A stretch of DNA of 64,000 nt from Bradyrhizobium guangxiense (GCF_004114915.1 NZ_CP022219.1:6664501-6728500); one strand, 5' to 3'. Shown: positions 13,881 through 22,541, counted from the first letter of the stretch. Notes: generated by a model not told the origin, from the letters alone. A program made the numbers and translations.

Positions 13881-13935
13881 CGGGCAAAGCGACTTGTCCG
13901 CCGTAGCTCGAAGAGCGAAGGCGGAAGCGTGCCCG
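13881..13935. repeat. Palindromic repeat between GST gene and fabI
   Basis: Outer arms CGGGCA (13881-13886) and TGCCCG (13930-13935) enclose TCCGCC (13897-13902) and GGCGGA (13920-13925). The core 13893-13928 is nearly the same as the minus-strand core of the repeat beside katG. A further partial element (GGTGGGCA near 13949, TGCCCATCCTACG near 13976) follows directly, so the region is a mosaic of repeats. Confidence 0.65.
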
Positions 13936-13992
13936 ATTAGTGAGAGATGGTGGGCACATCGCTTACGTTCCCTTTGCCCATCCTACGGCGTC

Positions 13993-14793
13993 CTACTCCG
14001 TAGCCTTCAAATCGTCCGGCCGCGGCATCAGGACGATGTTGTAGCCGGAATCGACGTAATGAATCTCGCCGGTCACGCCGCCGGAGAGATCCGACAACAG
14101 ATACAGCGCCGAGCCGCCGAGATCGTCGAGCGTGACGCCGCGGCGCAGCGGCGAATGCTTCTGCATGAAGGCGAACATCGCGCGCGCCTCGCCGATGCCC
14201 GAGCCGGCAAGCGTGCGGATGGGCCCTGCGGAGATCGCGTTGACGCGGATGCCGCGCGGCCCGAAATCGGAGGCGAGATAGCGCACCGAGGCTTCCAGCG
14301 CGGCCTTGGCGACGCCCATCACATTGTAGTTCGGCATCGCGCGCTCGGAGGCGCCGAAGGTCAGCGTGATCATGCTGCCGCCCTCGGTCATCAGCTCGGC
14401 CGCGCGCTTCGCGATTTCCGTGAACGAGAAGCAGGAGATCACCATGGTGCGCGAAAAATTCTCGCGGCTGGTGTCGGCGTAGCGGCCCTTAAGCTCGTTC
14501 TTGTCGGCAAAACCGATGGCGTGGATGACGAAGTCGAGCTTGCCCCATTTTTCGCGCAAAACGGCGAAGGTGGCATCGACGCTGGCGATATCCTCGACGT
14601 CGCAAGGCAGCACCAGATCGACACCAAGCTGGTCCGCCAGCGGCTTGACCCGCTTGCCCAAGGCCTCGCCCTGGAAGGTGAAGGCAAGCTCCGCGCCGTG
14701 GGCGTGCAGCGTCTTGGCCATGCCCCAGGCGATTGAATGATCATTGGCGATGCCCATGATCAGACCGCGCTTGCCTTGCATCAGTCCTTCCAT
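13993..14793 (-). CDS. fabI: Enoyl-[acyl-carrier-protein] reductase (NADH) FabI
   Basis: 266 residues, short-chain dehydrogenase fold. It performs the last, NADH-dependent step of each fatty-acid elongation cycle. The cofactor region is GKRGLIMGIANDHSIAWGMA. The catalytic pair is in NYNVMGVAKAALEASVRYLA (Tyr-x6-Lys), and GIRVNAISAGPIRTLAGSGI follows. The start may be this ATG or the in-frame ATG 4 codons later (MQGKRG). It is the last gene of the fabA-fabB-fabI set, separated from fabB by a repeat-filled gap. Confidence 0.96.
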   Translation of the reverse strand: MEGLMQGKRGLIMGIANDHSIAWGMAKTLHAHGAELAFTFQGEALGKRVKPLADQLGVDLVLPCDVEDIASVDATFAVLREKWGKLDFVIHAIGFADKNELKGRYADTSRENFSRTMVISCFSFTEIAKRAAELMTEGGSMITLTFGASERAMPNYNVMGVAKAALEASVRYLASDFGPRGIRVNAISAGPIRTLAGSGIGEARAMFAFMQKHSPLRRGVTLDDLGGSALYLLSDLSGGVTGEIHYVDSGYNIVLMPRPDDLKATE

Positions 14794-14820
14794 TGCCTCG
14801 TAACTCCACTATTCGGTGTC

Positions 14821-14952
14821 ATCGCCCGCCTTGTGCGCGCTGCGCACTGGGGCGGGCGATCCAGTATCCCAGAGAAACTCGTGATAGATCGAGAAGCCGC
14901 GGCGTACTGGATGCCCCGCCCCCCGTGCGCAATTGCGCACCAGGCGGGGCAT
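14821..14952. repeat. Two-hairpin repeat element in the fabB-fabI gap
   Basis: Hairpin 1: ATCGCCCGCC (14821-14830) with GGCGGGCGAT (14851-14860). Hairpin 2: ATGCCCCGCC (14911-14920) with GGCGGGGCAT (14943-14952), enclosing the perfect palindrome GTGCGCAATTGCGCAC (14925-14940). The two halves look like diverged copies of one unit arranged tail to tail. It fills most of the 173-base gap. Confidence 0.75.
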
Positions 14953-14966
14953 GACGACGTCCGTGC

Positions 14967-16190
14967 TCACACATCCATCCGGCTGAACACCAGCGTGGCG
15001 TTGGTGCCGCCGAAGCCGAAGGAGTTCGACAGCACGGTGCCGATCTTGACGTTGTCGATGCGCTTGCGCACGATCGGCATGTCGGCGAAGACGGGATCGA
15101 GCTCCTGGATGTGGGCGCTCTCGCAGATGAAGCCGTTGTTCATCATCAGCAGCGAATAGATCGCCTCCTGCACGCCGGTAGCGCCGAGCGAGTGGCCGGT
15201 CAACGCCTTGGTCGCCGAGATCGGCGGACACTTCTCGCCGGTGCCGAACACCTTGCGCAGCGCCTCGATCTCCGGCGGATCGCCGGCCGGCGTCGAGGTC
15301 GCGTGCGGGTTGATGTAGTCAACCTTGGTCTTCACCGTCGACATCGCCATGCGCATGCAGCGCTCGGCGCCTTCGCCTGACGGCGCGACCATGTCGTAGC
15401 CGTCGGAGGTCGCACCGTAACCGACGATCTCGCCATAGATACGGGCGCCGCGCGCCTTGGCATGCTCGAGCTCTTCCAGCACCAGCACGCCGGCGCCGCC
15501 GGCGATGACAAAGCCGTCGCGGTTGACGTCGTAGGGACGCGAGGCCGTGGCGGGCGGATCGTTGTACTTCGAGGACATCGCGCCCATGGCGTCGAACAGC
15601 ACCGACAGCGACCAGTCCAGCTCCTCGCAGCCACCGGCGAAGATGACGTCCTGCTTGCCGATCTGGATCGTCTCATAGGCATTGCCGACGCAATGGTTCG
15701 ACGTCGCGCACGCCGAGGAGATCGAGTAGTTCACGCCCTTGATCTTGAACCAAGTGGCAAGCGTCGCGGAGGCCGTGGACGACATCGCCTTCGGCACTGC
15801 AAACGGTCCGACGCGCTTCGGTCCCTTGGTGCGGGTGATGTCGGCGGATTCGACGATGGTGCGCGCCGACGGGCCGCCGGAGCCCATGATGATGCCGGTG
15901 CGGATGTTGGAGACTTCGTCGGGCGACAGACCGGAGTCCTGAATCGCCTGCTCCATCGCGACGTGATTCCACGCCGCACCCTGACCGAGGAAACGCATGG
16001 CGCGGCGGTCGACGACCGTCGCAGGATCGAGCGTCGGCGCGCCTTGCACCTGCGAACGAAAGCCGAGCTCGGCATATTTCTCAGCCCGAGAAATGCCCGA
16101 CTTCGCCTCGTGAAGGCTCGCAAGCACCTCCTGGGTGTTGTTTCCGATCGACGAGACGATGCCCATCCCGGTGACCACAACCCGCCTCAT
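14967..16190 (-). CDS. fabB: Beta-ketoacyl-[acyl-carrier-protein] synthase I FabB
   Basis: 407 residues, thiolase-fold condensing enzyme. The catalytic Cys is in [16 protein letters not shown], and the two active-site His are in [15 protein letters not shown] and [12 protein letters not shown]. The glycine-rich [11 protein letters not shown] closes the fold. Being paired with fabA marks it as FabB, which elongates the unsaturated intermediates that FabA makes, rather than a general FabF. It starts 50 bases after the fabA stop. Confidence 0.95.
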   Translation of the reverse strand: MRRVVVTGMGIVSSIGNNTQEVLASLHEAKSGISRAEKYAELGFRSQVQGAPTLDPATVVDRRAMRFLGQGAAWNHVAMEQAIQDSGLSPDEVSNIRTGIIMGSGGPSARTIVESADITRTKGPKRVGPFAVPKAMSSTASATLATWFKIKGVNYSISSACATSNHCVGNAYETIQIGKQDVIFAGGCEELDWSLSVLFDAMGAMSSKYNDPPATASRPYDVNRDGFVIAGGAGVLVLEELEHAKARGARIYGEIVGYGATSDGYDMVAPSGEGAERCMRMAMSTVKTKVDYINPHATSTPAGDPPEIEALRKVFGTGEKCPPISATKALTGHSLGATGVQEAIYSLLMMNNGFICESAHIQELDPVFADMPIVRKRIDNVKIGTVLSNSFGFGGTNATLVFSRMDV

Positions 16191-16240
16191 GACAGCCTCG
16201 CCCTGCTCGTTGTCTTCTCGTTCTCTTCGTGGTGATGCGT

Positions 16241-16762
16241 TCAGCCCAGGCTCGTGCCCTGCTTGAACAGGCCGACCTTCAGGTCTTTCGCGCGATAAAT
16301 AATCTGATCATCGACCGAAAGCCACCCGTCGGCGATACCGAGAACCAGCTTTGAACGCATCACGCGCTTGATATCGACGTTGTACACAACCCGGCGCGCC
16401 TCGGGCAGGACCTGGCCGCTGAACTTCAGCTCGTTGAGGCCGAGCGCGCGACCACGACCCTCACCCCCGATCCAGCCCAGATAGAAGCCGACCATCTGCC
16501 AGAGCGCGTCGAGGCCGAGACAGCCGGGCATCACCGGATCGTTCTTGAAGTGGCAGCCGAAGAACCAGAGGGCGGGCTTCACGTCGAGCTCGGCGCGCAC
16601 CAGGCCCTTGCCGAACTCGCCGCCATCCTCGTTGATGTCGGTGATCCGATCGAACATCAGCATCGGCGGCAGAGGCAGCTGGGCATTGCCCGGGCCGAAC
16701 ATCTCGCCACGAGCACAGGCCAGCAGATCTTCATATTCGTAACCATTGCGCCTGTTCAGCAT
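16241..16762 (-). CDS. fabA: 3-hydroxydecanoyl-[acyl-carrier-protein] dehydratase/isomerase FabA
   Basis: 173 residues from the ATG at 16762. The longer in-frame start (16843) adds 27 residues foreign to the family. FabA dehydrates 3-hydroxydecanoyl-ACP and isomerises the trans-2 to the cis-3 product, the branch point to unsaturated fatty acids. The hot-dog active site is visible: His in [24 protein letters not shown], with Asp in GLDALWQ. It heads fabA-fabB-fabI and is divergent from irr. Confidence 0.96.
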   Translation of the reverse strand: MLNRRNGYEYEDLLACARGEMFGPGNAQLPLPPMLMFDRITDINEDGGEFGKGLVRAELDVKPALWFFGCHFKNDPVMPGCLGLDALWQMVGFYLGWIGGEGRGRALGLNELKFSGQVLPEARRVVYNVDIKRVMRSKLVLGIADGWLSVDDQIIYRAKDLKVGLFKQGTSLG

Positions 16763-17113
16763 GCACGTGCCTCTGTCAAAATTCCGATTGAGCGGCGTTT
16801 TTTGGCGAAATTGGGCCCCGTCTCGGTCGGAGAGCAACGCCAATTGCCACCCGTCAGGCGCGGCTCACACATGCTCGGATGGACGGCGGACGGGCCTCGA
16901 TGCCCGGCTGCGCCAAAATCGGCTAAGCGGAACCGCGCGCTCTCTAACACAGGCCTTTCGGGTGGCAAAGCGCATCCATGAAGGTAAAATGACGCGATCC
17001 ACGCCCGGTTCCAAGGCTGATTAGAACCTCTCTAGTTGCGAGAAACTTGCATCTGCATCTTTCTCTTCCTATATTGCTTAGAGATATTGTTCACGCGTGC
17101 CCGAAATCTGGAA
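16763..17113. other. fabA-irr divergent intergenic region (351 bases)
   Basis: It should hold both promoters. The irr-proximal part is markedly AT-richer than the surroundings (17020-17095), with TATATTG at 17072-17078 and the ICE-like element at 17021-17035. No gene is seen: reading frames here have no recognisable domain. Confidence 0.6.
17021..17035. promoter_or_regulatory. ICE-like site upstream of irr
   Basis: TTAGAACCTCTCTAG keeps the left arm of the rhizobial iron control element (TTAGAA-N3-TTCTAA) fully and four of six bases of the right arm. It lies 79 bases before the irr start codon. Irr binds ICE motifs; autoregulation is an inference. Confidence 0.4.
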
Positions 17114-17605
17114 ATGAGCGAGAATACCGCGCCCCGTCACGACGATGATGTCCACACCGCAGCCCTGCTGTCCGGCCGCCAGCCGGCCTTGACCGGCTGC
17201 CCCTGGCACGACGTCAACGAAATGCTCCAGTCCGCAGGGCTCCGTCCGACGCGCCAGCGCATGGCGCTCGGCTGGCTGTTGTTCGGCAAGGGTGCACGTC
17301 ATCTGACGGCTGAAATGCTCTACGAGGAAGCGACCCTGGCCAAGGTCCCGGTGTCGCTGGCGACCGTCTACAACACGCTGAACCAGCTTACCGATGCCGG
17401 CCTGCTCCGCCAGGTCAGCGTCGACGGCACCAAGACCTATTTCGACACCAACGTCACCACCCACCATCACTATTACCTCGAGAACAGCCACGAGCTGGTC
17501 GATATCGAGGATCCGCATCTGGCACTGTCCAAGATGCCGGAGGTGCCCGAGGGTTACGAGATCTCGCGCATCGACATGGTCGTGCGCCTGCGTAAGAAGC
17601 GCTGA
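17114..17605 (+). CDS. irr: Iron response regulator Irr (Fur family)
   Basis: 163 residues from ATG 17114. An upstream in-frame start (17036) adds 26 hydrophobic residues not in the family. Irr represses or activates haem and iron genes when iron is low and is destroyed on haem binding. The haem regulatory motif Gly28-Cys29-Pro30 (LTGCPWHDV) and the second haem site His117-119 are both present, exactly as described for Bradyrhizobium Irr. The winged-helix part is GLRPTRQRMALGWLLFG through VSLATVYNTLNQLTDAGLL. Most alphaproteobacterial Irr proteins lack the GCP motif, so this points to Bradyrhizobium and a haem-degraded form. Confidence 0.97.
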   Translation: MSENTAPRHDDDVHTAALLSGRQPALTGCPWHDVNEMLQSAGLRPTRQRMALGWLLFGKGARHLTAEMLYEEATLAKVPVSLATVYNTLNQLTDAGLLRQVSVDGTKTYFDTNVTTHHHYYLENSHELVDIEDPHLALSKMPEVPEGYEISRIDMVVRLRKKR

Positions 17606-17634
17606 GATCAGTCTACATCGCTGATTTGATCGTC

Positions 17635-17694
17635 ATGGCCGGGCATAGCCGTCCGAAGGACGGCGTCGCTTGCGCTCGCCTATGTCCCGGCCAT
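17635..17694. repeat. Palindromic repeat after irr
   Basis: ATGGCCGGG-CATAG (17635-17648) pairs with CTATGTCCCGGCCAT (17680-17694) with a one-base bulge, and an inner stem GCCGTCC/GGACGGC is nested within. It lies 30 bases after the irr stop and may act as its transcription end. Confidence 0.65.
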
Positions 17695-17707
17695 TTCCTT
17701 TTAGCAC

Positions 17708-17809
17708 GTCATTCCGGAATGGTGCGCAGCACCAGACCTCAGGTGCGTAATTGCGCACCGGGGAATCTCGAGATCCCGGATTCGATGCTGCGCATCGCTC
17801 CGGGATGAC
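17708..17809. repeat. Second palindromic repeat, family shared with 36596-36674
   Basis: GTCATTCCGG (17708-17717) and GGATGAC (17803-17809) form the ends. Inside are GGTGCG...CGCACC arms, AATCTCGAGAT and GATGCTGCGCATC. The order and sequence of these blocks match the cleaner copy at 36596-36674, which identifies a dispersed family. It ends 9 bases from the SH3 gene stop. Confidence 0.65.
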
Positions 17810-17817
17810 CCTTCGGG

Positions 17818-18351
17818 TCAATTCACCTGCTCGTCCGAGTACACGCCCCAAAGGCGCTCCTGCTGGATCCAGCCGTCAAAGCCGTTGCCGGTGACGCGGC
17901 ACCAGTTTGCAGCGCACTTCTTCACCTGCGTGACGACGCCGGCCTGGAGTCGTGCTGCAACCGCGCTGTCGGGATCGGCCCGGTCGTAAATCGGGGCGAG
18001 ATCGTCCTTGTGCTTCATGGTGACCACCGCGGTGCGGCGGCCCGACAGCAGCGAGTGATAGACCCAGCCCTCGGCGCCCTCGGAATCGCGCACCCGGCGC
18101 CAATTCTCGAACTCGGCAGTGATTTCGACCGGCAGGCCGGCGCGGGTGTAGACCCAGGCCACGTCATTGTCCTTGGTCGGGCCGGCGCGGACATTCACGT
18201 GATCCGATTTGAGGCTGACATAGCGCGGCACCGGCAGGCCGCTGGCGGGCTGAGGGGGATTATCCTTGGCCGAATGCGAGGGGCCGACCGAGGCGCTCAA
18301 CCAGGTGCAAGCGAGCGCCATCACCGAACAAAAACGCCCCAACGCCATCAA
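17818..18351 (-). CDS. Secreted bacterial SH3-domain protein
   Basis: 177 residues. An N-terminal signal peptide (FCSVMALACTWLSASVGPSHS) precedes two bacterial SH3 (SH3b) repeats. The first is VSLKSDHVNVRAGPTKDNDVAWVY through WRRVRDSEGAEGWVYHSLLSGR. The second is more diverged, KDDLAPIYDRADPDSAVAARL through WCRVTGNGFDGWIQQERLWGVY. The fold is usually periplasmic and often binds cell-wall peptides; the exact role is unknown. It is divergent from the 2-hydroxyacid dehydrogenase gene. Confidence 0.88.
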   Translation of the reverse strand: MMALGRFCSVMALACTWLSASVGPSHSAKDNPPQPASGLPVPRYVSLKSDHVNVRAGPTKDNDVAWVYTRAGLPVEITAEFENWRRVRDSEGAEGWVYHSLLSGRRTAVVTMKHKDDLAPIYDRADPDSAVAARLQAGVVTQVKKCAANWCRVTGNGFDGWIQQERLWGVYSDEQVN

Positions 18352-18677
18352 CCCGTCTCCCGTCGAAGACCCGGCCGAGCCGGGTCCCTACTCCAAAATC
18401 CAAACCTGCCGCGTCAGCCCGCCCCACGCGGGTGTTCCCAGCCAGATCCTCCAAGCCTTAACCCGTGGTTCTTGTCTTGGCCCGGCCTTCTGCTAGAGAG
18501 GACGGGCACTTGAACAACCAGTTTGCCCCGATTTTCCGGCCGGAAATGTCGGGAGAGCTTGAAGGAAACGCCGGGGACGGACACGGCAAGGGCAGTGTCG
18601 AACAACCGGGTTAATGAGGCCTCAACGACCGGCCTTTGGCGACAGAGGCGGCCTGCGACGCCTCATGAGAGCAGGAC
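18352..18677. other. Divergent region between SH3 gene and dehydrogenase (326 bases)
   Basis: It holds a GACCCGGC/GCCGGGTC stem (18368-18386), a possible promoter for the dehydrogenase (CTTGTC 18471-18476, 16-base spacer, CTAGAG 18493-18498), and the perfect palindrome TTTCCGGCCGGAAA (18533-18546) flanked by GCCCCGA and TCGGGAG. If the promoter is right, that palindrome lies in a leader of roughly 170 bases. No coding frame is convincing. Confidence 0.45.
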
Positions 18678-19679
18678 ATGTCGGTGAAGAAAAAGCCCCT
18701 CGTCGTGGTGACGCGCAAGCTGCCGGATTCGATCGAGACGCGCATGCGCGAATTGTTCGACGCGCGGATCAATCTCGAGGACACGCCGATGTCCACCGAG
18801 CAGCTCGCGGAAGCCGCGCGCACCGCCGACGTGCTGGTTCCGACCGTCACCGACAATATCAGCGCCGACATCGTCAACCAGCCCGACTGCAAGCTGCGGC
18901 TGATCGCCAATTTCGGCAACGGCGTCGACAATATCGACGTCGCGGCAGCGCATGCCCGCGGCATCACCGTGACCAACACGCCGAAGGTCCTGACCGAGGA
19001 CACCGCCGACATGACCATGGCGCTGATCCTCGCCGTGCCGAGGCGGATGATCGAAGGCGCCTCGATCCTGACCGAAGGCAAACCCTGGGCGGGCTGGTCG
19101 CCGACCTGGATGCTCGGCCATCGCATCGGCGGAAAACGGCTCGGCATCATCGGCATGGGCCGCATCGGTCAGGCGGTCGCGCGCCGCGCCCGCGCCTTCG
19201 GCCTGCAGATCCACTATCACAACCGCCGTCCCGTCGCCCCTGTCATCGCCGAAGAGCTTGGCGCGACCTATTGGGAAAGCCTCGACCAGATGCTGGCGCG
19301 AATGGACATCATTTCGGTGAACTGCCCGCACACGCCGGCGACCTACCACCTGCTCTCGGCGCGGCGGCTGAAGCTGATCCGCAAGGACGCCTATATCGTC
19401 AACACCGCGCGCGGCGAGGTCACCGACGAGGACACGCTGATCAAGCTGATCGAAGGCGGCGAGATCGCCGGCGCCGGCCTCGACGTCTACGAGCACGAGC
19501 CCGCGGTCAACCCGAAGCTGGTGCGGCTCGCCAAGGCCGGCAAGGTGACGCTGCTGCCGCATATGGGCTCGGCCACGATCGAAGGCCGCGTCGAGATGGG
19601 CGAAAAGGTGATCATCAACATCCGCACCTTCCTCGACGCCCACAAGCCGCCGGATCGCGTGCTGCCGGGTATGCTGTAG
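18678..19679 (+). CDS. D-2-hydroxyacid dehydrogenase, glyoxylate/hydroxypyruvate reductase type
   Basis: 333 residues. The NAD(P)-binding motif is LGIIGMGRIGQAVARRARAFG at about residues 155-175. The catalytic Arg lies in NTARGEVTDEDTL, Glu in AGLDVYEHEP and His in TLLPHMGSATIEGR. The dimerising GGKRLG segment and the HTPATYHLLSARRL region fit the GyaR/GhrB group. It likely reduces glyoxylate or hydroxypyruvate, or oxidises a D-2-hydroxyacid. No neighbour narrows the substrate. Confidence 0.9.
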   Translation: MSVKKKPLVVVTRKLPDSIETRMRELFDARINLEDTPMSTEQLAEAARTADVLVPTVTDNISADIVNQPDCKLRLIANFGNGVDNIDVAAAHARGITVTNTPKVLTEDTADMTMALILAVPRRMIEGASILTEGKPWAGWSPTWMLGHRIGGKRLGIIGMGRIGQAVARRARAFGLQIHYHNRRPVAPVIAEELGATYWESLDQMLARMDIISVNCPHTPATYHLLSARRLKLIRKDAYIVNTARGEVTDEDTLIKLIEGGEIAGAGLDVYEHEPAVNPKLVRLAKAGKVTLLPHMGSATIEGRVEMGEKVIINIRTFLDAHKPPDRVLPGML

Positions 19680-19757
19680 GGCGCCCCCAACGCTCGCAGG
19701 TTTGGCTCGTAATCTTGAGCGGAGCGGCCGCAGTGGACTACGGCCGCCCCGAGCCAG

Positions 19758-20033
19758 TCACTGCTTCGCCAAGGCGGCGAGGACTGGGCCGGCTTCGGCG
19801 TCTTCCACGCATGGAGTAACAGTGATCTCCATCACGTTGGCCCATTGGGCATACCATTGATACATGGCCTTCGGGTCGTTGCTCTCCGAAATTGCAAAGC
19901 CCGTTCCATTCATTCCATGCCAGCGGCCGAGCATCTTCACGCCTTCGGGTGGTGCTCCCCCTGTCTTCAGAAACTTTTCGATTGCAGAGTCGATCAAATT
20001 CGGCGGCAATTTCCAGCTCGAGATGTACTTCAT
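19758..20033 (-). CDS. DUF3303-type small protein
   Basis: 91 residues from the ATG at 20033, which gives the characteristic start MKYISSWKLPPNLIDSAIEKFLKTGG. Residues 30-85 continue with EGVKMLGRWHGMNGTGFAISESND and MYQWYAQWANVMEITVTPCVEDAEA, resembling the DUF3303 ferredoxin-like (dimeric alpha-beta barrel) fold. An in-frame start further upstream adds 17 residues but is less likely. Function unknown. It is monocistronic and slightly AT-richer than its neighbours. Confidence 0.75.
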   Translation of the reverse strand: MKYISSWKLPPNLIDSAIEKFLKTGGAPPEGVKMLGRWHGMNGTGFAISESNDPKAMYQWYAQWANVMEITVTPCVEDAEAGPVLAALAKQ

Positions 20034-20129
20034 CGCAATCTCCAATCTGAAATCATCCATTTGCCTTGCGGCGGGTGAATTCAATCACGAAGAGAGACGC
20101 TTGCAAGTATCTATTTTCGTGCCACGCGG

Positions 20130-20933
20130 CTACGCGCGATGGGCGCTGAGGTCGACGACCACAGGCCCGTCGCCGTTGAGTGGATTGGCAGGGGCGCGCG
20201 CGTAACGCAGCGTCTCGAAGCGCATCGCGCGCGCATCGATCATCAGGAGGCGGCCGACCAGGCCATCGCCGAAACCGACGATCTCGCGGATCGCCTCCAG
20301 CGCCATCATCGAGCCGAGCACGCCCGCCAATGCGCCCATGACCCCGGCTTCCGCGCAGGCGGGCACCGTGCCGGGCGGTGGAGCCTCCGGAAACAGGCAG
20401 CGATAGGTCGGGTTGAACTCGCCCTGCTCGTTGGTCTCGTGCGCGCGGATGGTGGTGAGCGAGCCGTCGAAGGTGCCGAGCGCGGCGGTAATCAGCGGCC
20501 GCTTGGCGAAGAAGCAGGCGTCCGAGACGAGATAGCGCGTCGAGAAATTGTCGGAGCCGTCGAGCACGAGGTCGTAGTCGCCAATCAGGCCAAGCGCATT
20601 GTCGGCGTTGAGCCAGGTGGCGTGGCCGACGAAGCGGACATGCGGATTGAGCGCTGCGATCCGCTCGGCAGCGCTCTCGACCTTGTGCCGGCCGATATCG
20701 GGCGTGGTGTGGATCACCTGACGCTGCAGGTTGGACAGCGACACGACGTCGTCGTCGACCACGCCGAGCGTGCCGACACCGGCCGCGGCCAGATACATCA
20801 GAGCGGGCGCGCCGAGGCCGCCGGCGCCGATCACCAGCACCGAGGCCCGCTTCAGCGCGGCCTGGCCCGGTCCGCCGACATCGCGCAGCACGATATGACG
20901 GGCATAGCGTTCGAGTTCGTCCGGACTCAGCAT
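20130..20933 (-). CDS. MoeB/ThiF/HesA-family adenylyltransferase
   Basis: 267 residues. The E1-like Rossmann core is clear: VIGAGGLGAPALMYLAAAGVG binds ATP, followed by DDDVVSLSNLQRQV, GRHKVESAAERI and the DGSDNFSTRYLVSDACF active-site region. Such enzymes adenylate the C-terminal Gly-Gly of MoaD or ThiS during molybdopterin or thiamine synthesis. Only one Cys of the expected first CxxC remains (TYRCLF) and the C-terminal CxxC is absent, so the structural zinc site of E. coli MoeB is missing. MoeB versus HesA/ThiF cannot be settled; no moa or thi genes are adjacent. Confidence 0.85.
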   Translation of the reverse strand: MLSPDELERYARHIVLRDVGGPGQAALKRASVLVIGAGGLGAPALMYLAAAGVGTLGVVDDDVVSLSNLQRQVIHTTPDIGRHKVESAAERIAALNPHVRFVGHATWLNADNALGLIGDYDLVLDGSDNFSTRYLVSDACFFAKRPLITAALGTFDGSLTTIRAHETNEQGEFNPTYRCLFPEAPPPGTVPACAEAGVMGALAGVLGSMMALEAIREIVGFGDGLVGRLLMIDARAMRFETLRYARAPANPLNGDGPVVVDLSAHRA

Positions 20934-20955
20934 CGTTATCCTTCGTGCTCTCGGA

Positions 20956-21062
20956 CCCTCATGGTGAGGAGCGCGGAACGCGCGTCTCGAACCATGAAGG
21001 CCCCGATCTCGCCTGCGGCCATCCTTCGAGACGCGGCCTTCGGCCGCTCCTCAGGATGAGGG
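20956..21062. repeat. Palindromic repeat upstream of the MoeB-like gene
   Basis: The ends CCCTCATGGTGAGGAGC and GCTCCTCAGGATGAGGG are imperfect inverted copies. Inner blocks CGTCTCGAA and TTCGAGACG also pair, so the whole 107 bases can fold into one long hairpin. This is a recognisable dispersed Bradyrhizobium-type intergenic element. Confidence 0.7.
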
Positions 21063-21181
21063 CCTGAGTTCGTGACCTCTACGCCACCTGAACCACCCCA
21101 ACATTGTTCGCGACCAACGAGATGTGCTTCAATGGCACGCTTTTCAACGTATTGGCGTTCAATGGGCTGGTTGGATTTGTC

Positions 21182-22540
21182 ATGAGATCGATGCTTACGG
21201 CAACCTTGATGTTTGCGGCTGCCACGGCCGCGAACGCCCAGATGACGACGCAGCCGATCGCCGGGACCAAGCCCAAGATGGTCCAGACCGTGCCGATCCA
21301 GCCACCGGCCATGCAGACGCCATCGGCGACGGCGGACGCGATGACGCAGGCGGAGCGGCTGTCGCTGCAATCCGACCTCGCCTGGATCGGCCAGTACAAC
21401 GGCGCCATCACCGGCGACGTCAGCACGCGCATGGTCAACGCCATCAAGGAATACCAGAAGGCCAAGGGCGGCAAGCCGACCGGCGTGCTCAATCCGCAGG
21501 AACGCGCCGCGCTCGCCGAGACGGCACGAAAGAAGCAGGACAGCGTCGGCTGGAAAATCGTGACGGAACCGACCAGCGGCGCCCGGCTCGGCATCCCCTC
21601 AAAGCTGGTGCCGCAGCAGGCGAGCGACGCCAACGGCTCGAAATGGACCTCGCCGACCGGAACCGTTCAGGTGCTGCTCAGCCGCCGCAAGGAGGCGAAC
21701 CCGACCTCGGCAAAGCTCGTGGAACTCGAGAAGGAGCCGTCCGGCCGCAAGGTCGACTACACCGTGGTGAAGCCCGATTTCTTCGTCCTCTCGGGCTTGC
21801 AAGGCCTGAAGAAGTTTTATGTCCGCGGCACCTTCAAGGGCGACGAGGTCCGCACCATGACGATCCTTTACGATCAGGCGACCGAGAACACGGTCGAGCC
21901 GGTCGTGATTGCGATGTCGAGCGCGTTCAACGCGTTCCCGTCGGGACCAATGGCCGGGCCGCCGCCGCGCAAGACCGTCGAATACGGCACCGGAATCGTC
22001 GTCAGCGACGACGGCGCGATTCTGGCCGACCGTCTCGTCACCGACGGCTGTCTCGCGATCACGATCGCCGGCCATGGCAGTGCCGACCGCCTTGCCGAAG
22101 ACAAGGAGCGAGGTCTTGCGCTCCTGCATATCTACGGTGCACGCGGCTTGAAACCGTTCAGCCTCGCTGGCGGCGCGGCAAGGACGAACGTGGATGTCGT
22201 CGGCATCGCCGATCCGCAGAGCCAGGGCGGTGCGGGCGGCGTGTCGGTCGTCAAGGCCGCGCTGGCGCCGTTCCCGGGCAGCGATTCCGCGTTGGCCCCG
22301 CCGCCCGCGGTCGGGTTTTCCGGTGCACTGGCAATCGATGGCGACGGCAAGTTCGCCGGCATTGCGCTGTTGAAGCCGGCCATGCTGGCGGGCCCCGCGA
22401 CATCGGCGCCGGCCTCGCAGGCCGTGATGGTGTCCGTAGATGCCGTGCGCGATTTCCTGAAGGGCAACCAGGTCGCGGCGAACGGCACCTCGAGCGATGC
22501 CAAAGCCGCCGTCGTGCGCGTGATCTGCGTGCGCAAGTAG
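21182..22540 (+). CDS. Secreted peptidoglycan-binding/trypsin-like protein lacking catalytic residues
   Basis: 452 residues from ATG 21182, chosen because it starts a proper signal peptide (MRSMLTATLMFAAATAANAQ); a start at 21104 would bury it. Residues about 50-120 are a PG_binding_1 repeat (LQSDLAWIGQYNGAITGDVSTRMVNAI). The C-terminal half resembles a trypsin-like serine protease: GTGIVVSDDGAILAD... and the Ser site VGFSGAL. The usual His position is Leu (DRLVTDGC against the typical NAHVVxGC) and the Asp position is Gly (RGLALLHI against DLALLxV), so it is probably a pseudo-protease in the periplasm. The next gene starts 2 bases after it. Confidence 0.75.
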   Translation: MRSMLTATLMFAAATAANAQMTTQPIAGTKPKMVQTVPIQPPAMQTPSATADAMTQAERLSLQSDLAWIGQYNGAITGDVSTRMVNAIKEYQKAKGGKPTGVLNPQERAALAETARKKQDSVGWKIVTEPTSGARLGIPSKLVPQQASDANGSKWTSPTGTVQVLLSRRKEANPTSAKLVELEKEPSGRKVDYTVVKPDFFVLSGLQGLKKFYVRGTFKGDEVRTMTILYDQATENTVEPVVIAMSSAFNAFPSGPMAGPPPRKTVEYGTGIVVSDDGAILADRLVTDGCLAITIAGHGSADRLAEDKERGLALLHIYGARGLKPFSLAGGAARTNVDVVGIADPQSQGGAGGVSVVKAALAPFPGSDSALAPPPAVGFSGALAIDGDGKFAGIALLKPAMLAGPATSAPASQAVMVSVDAVRDFLKGNQVAANGTSSDAKAAVVRVICVRK

Positions 22541-22541
22541 C

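Noticed and set aside
17036..17113. Longer Irr with a hydrophobic N-terminal extension
   Set aside because: ATG 17114 gives exactly 163 residues with Cys29 and His117-119 at the known positions; the extension would move them and runs through the promoter region.
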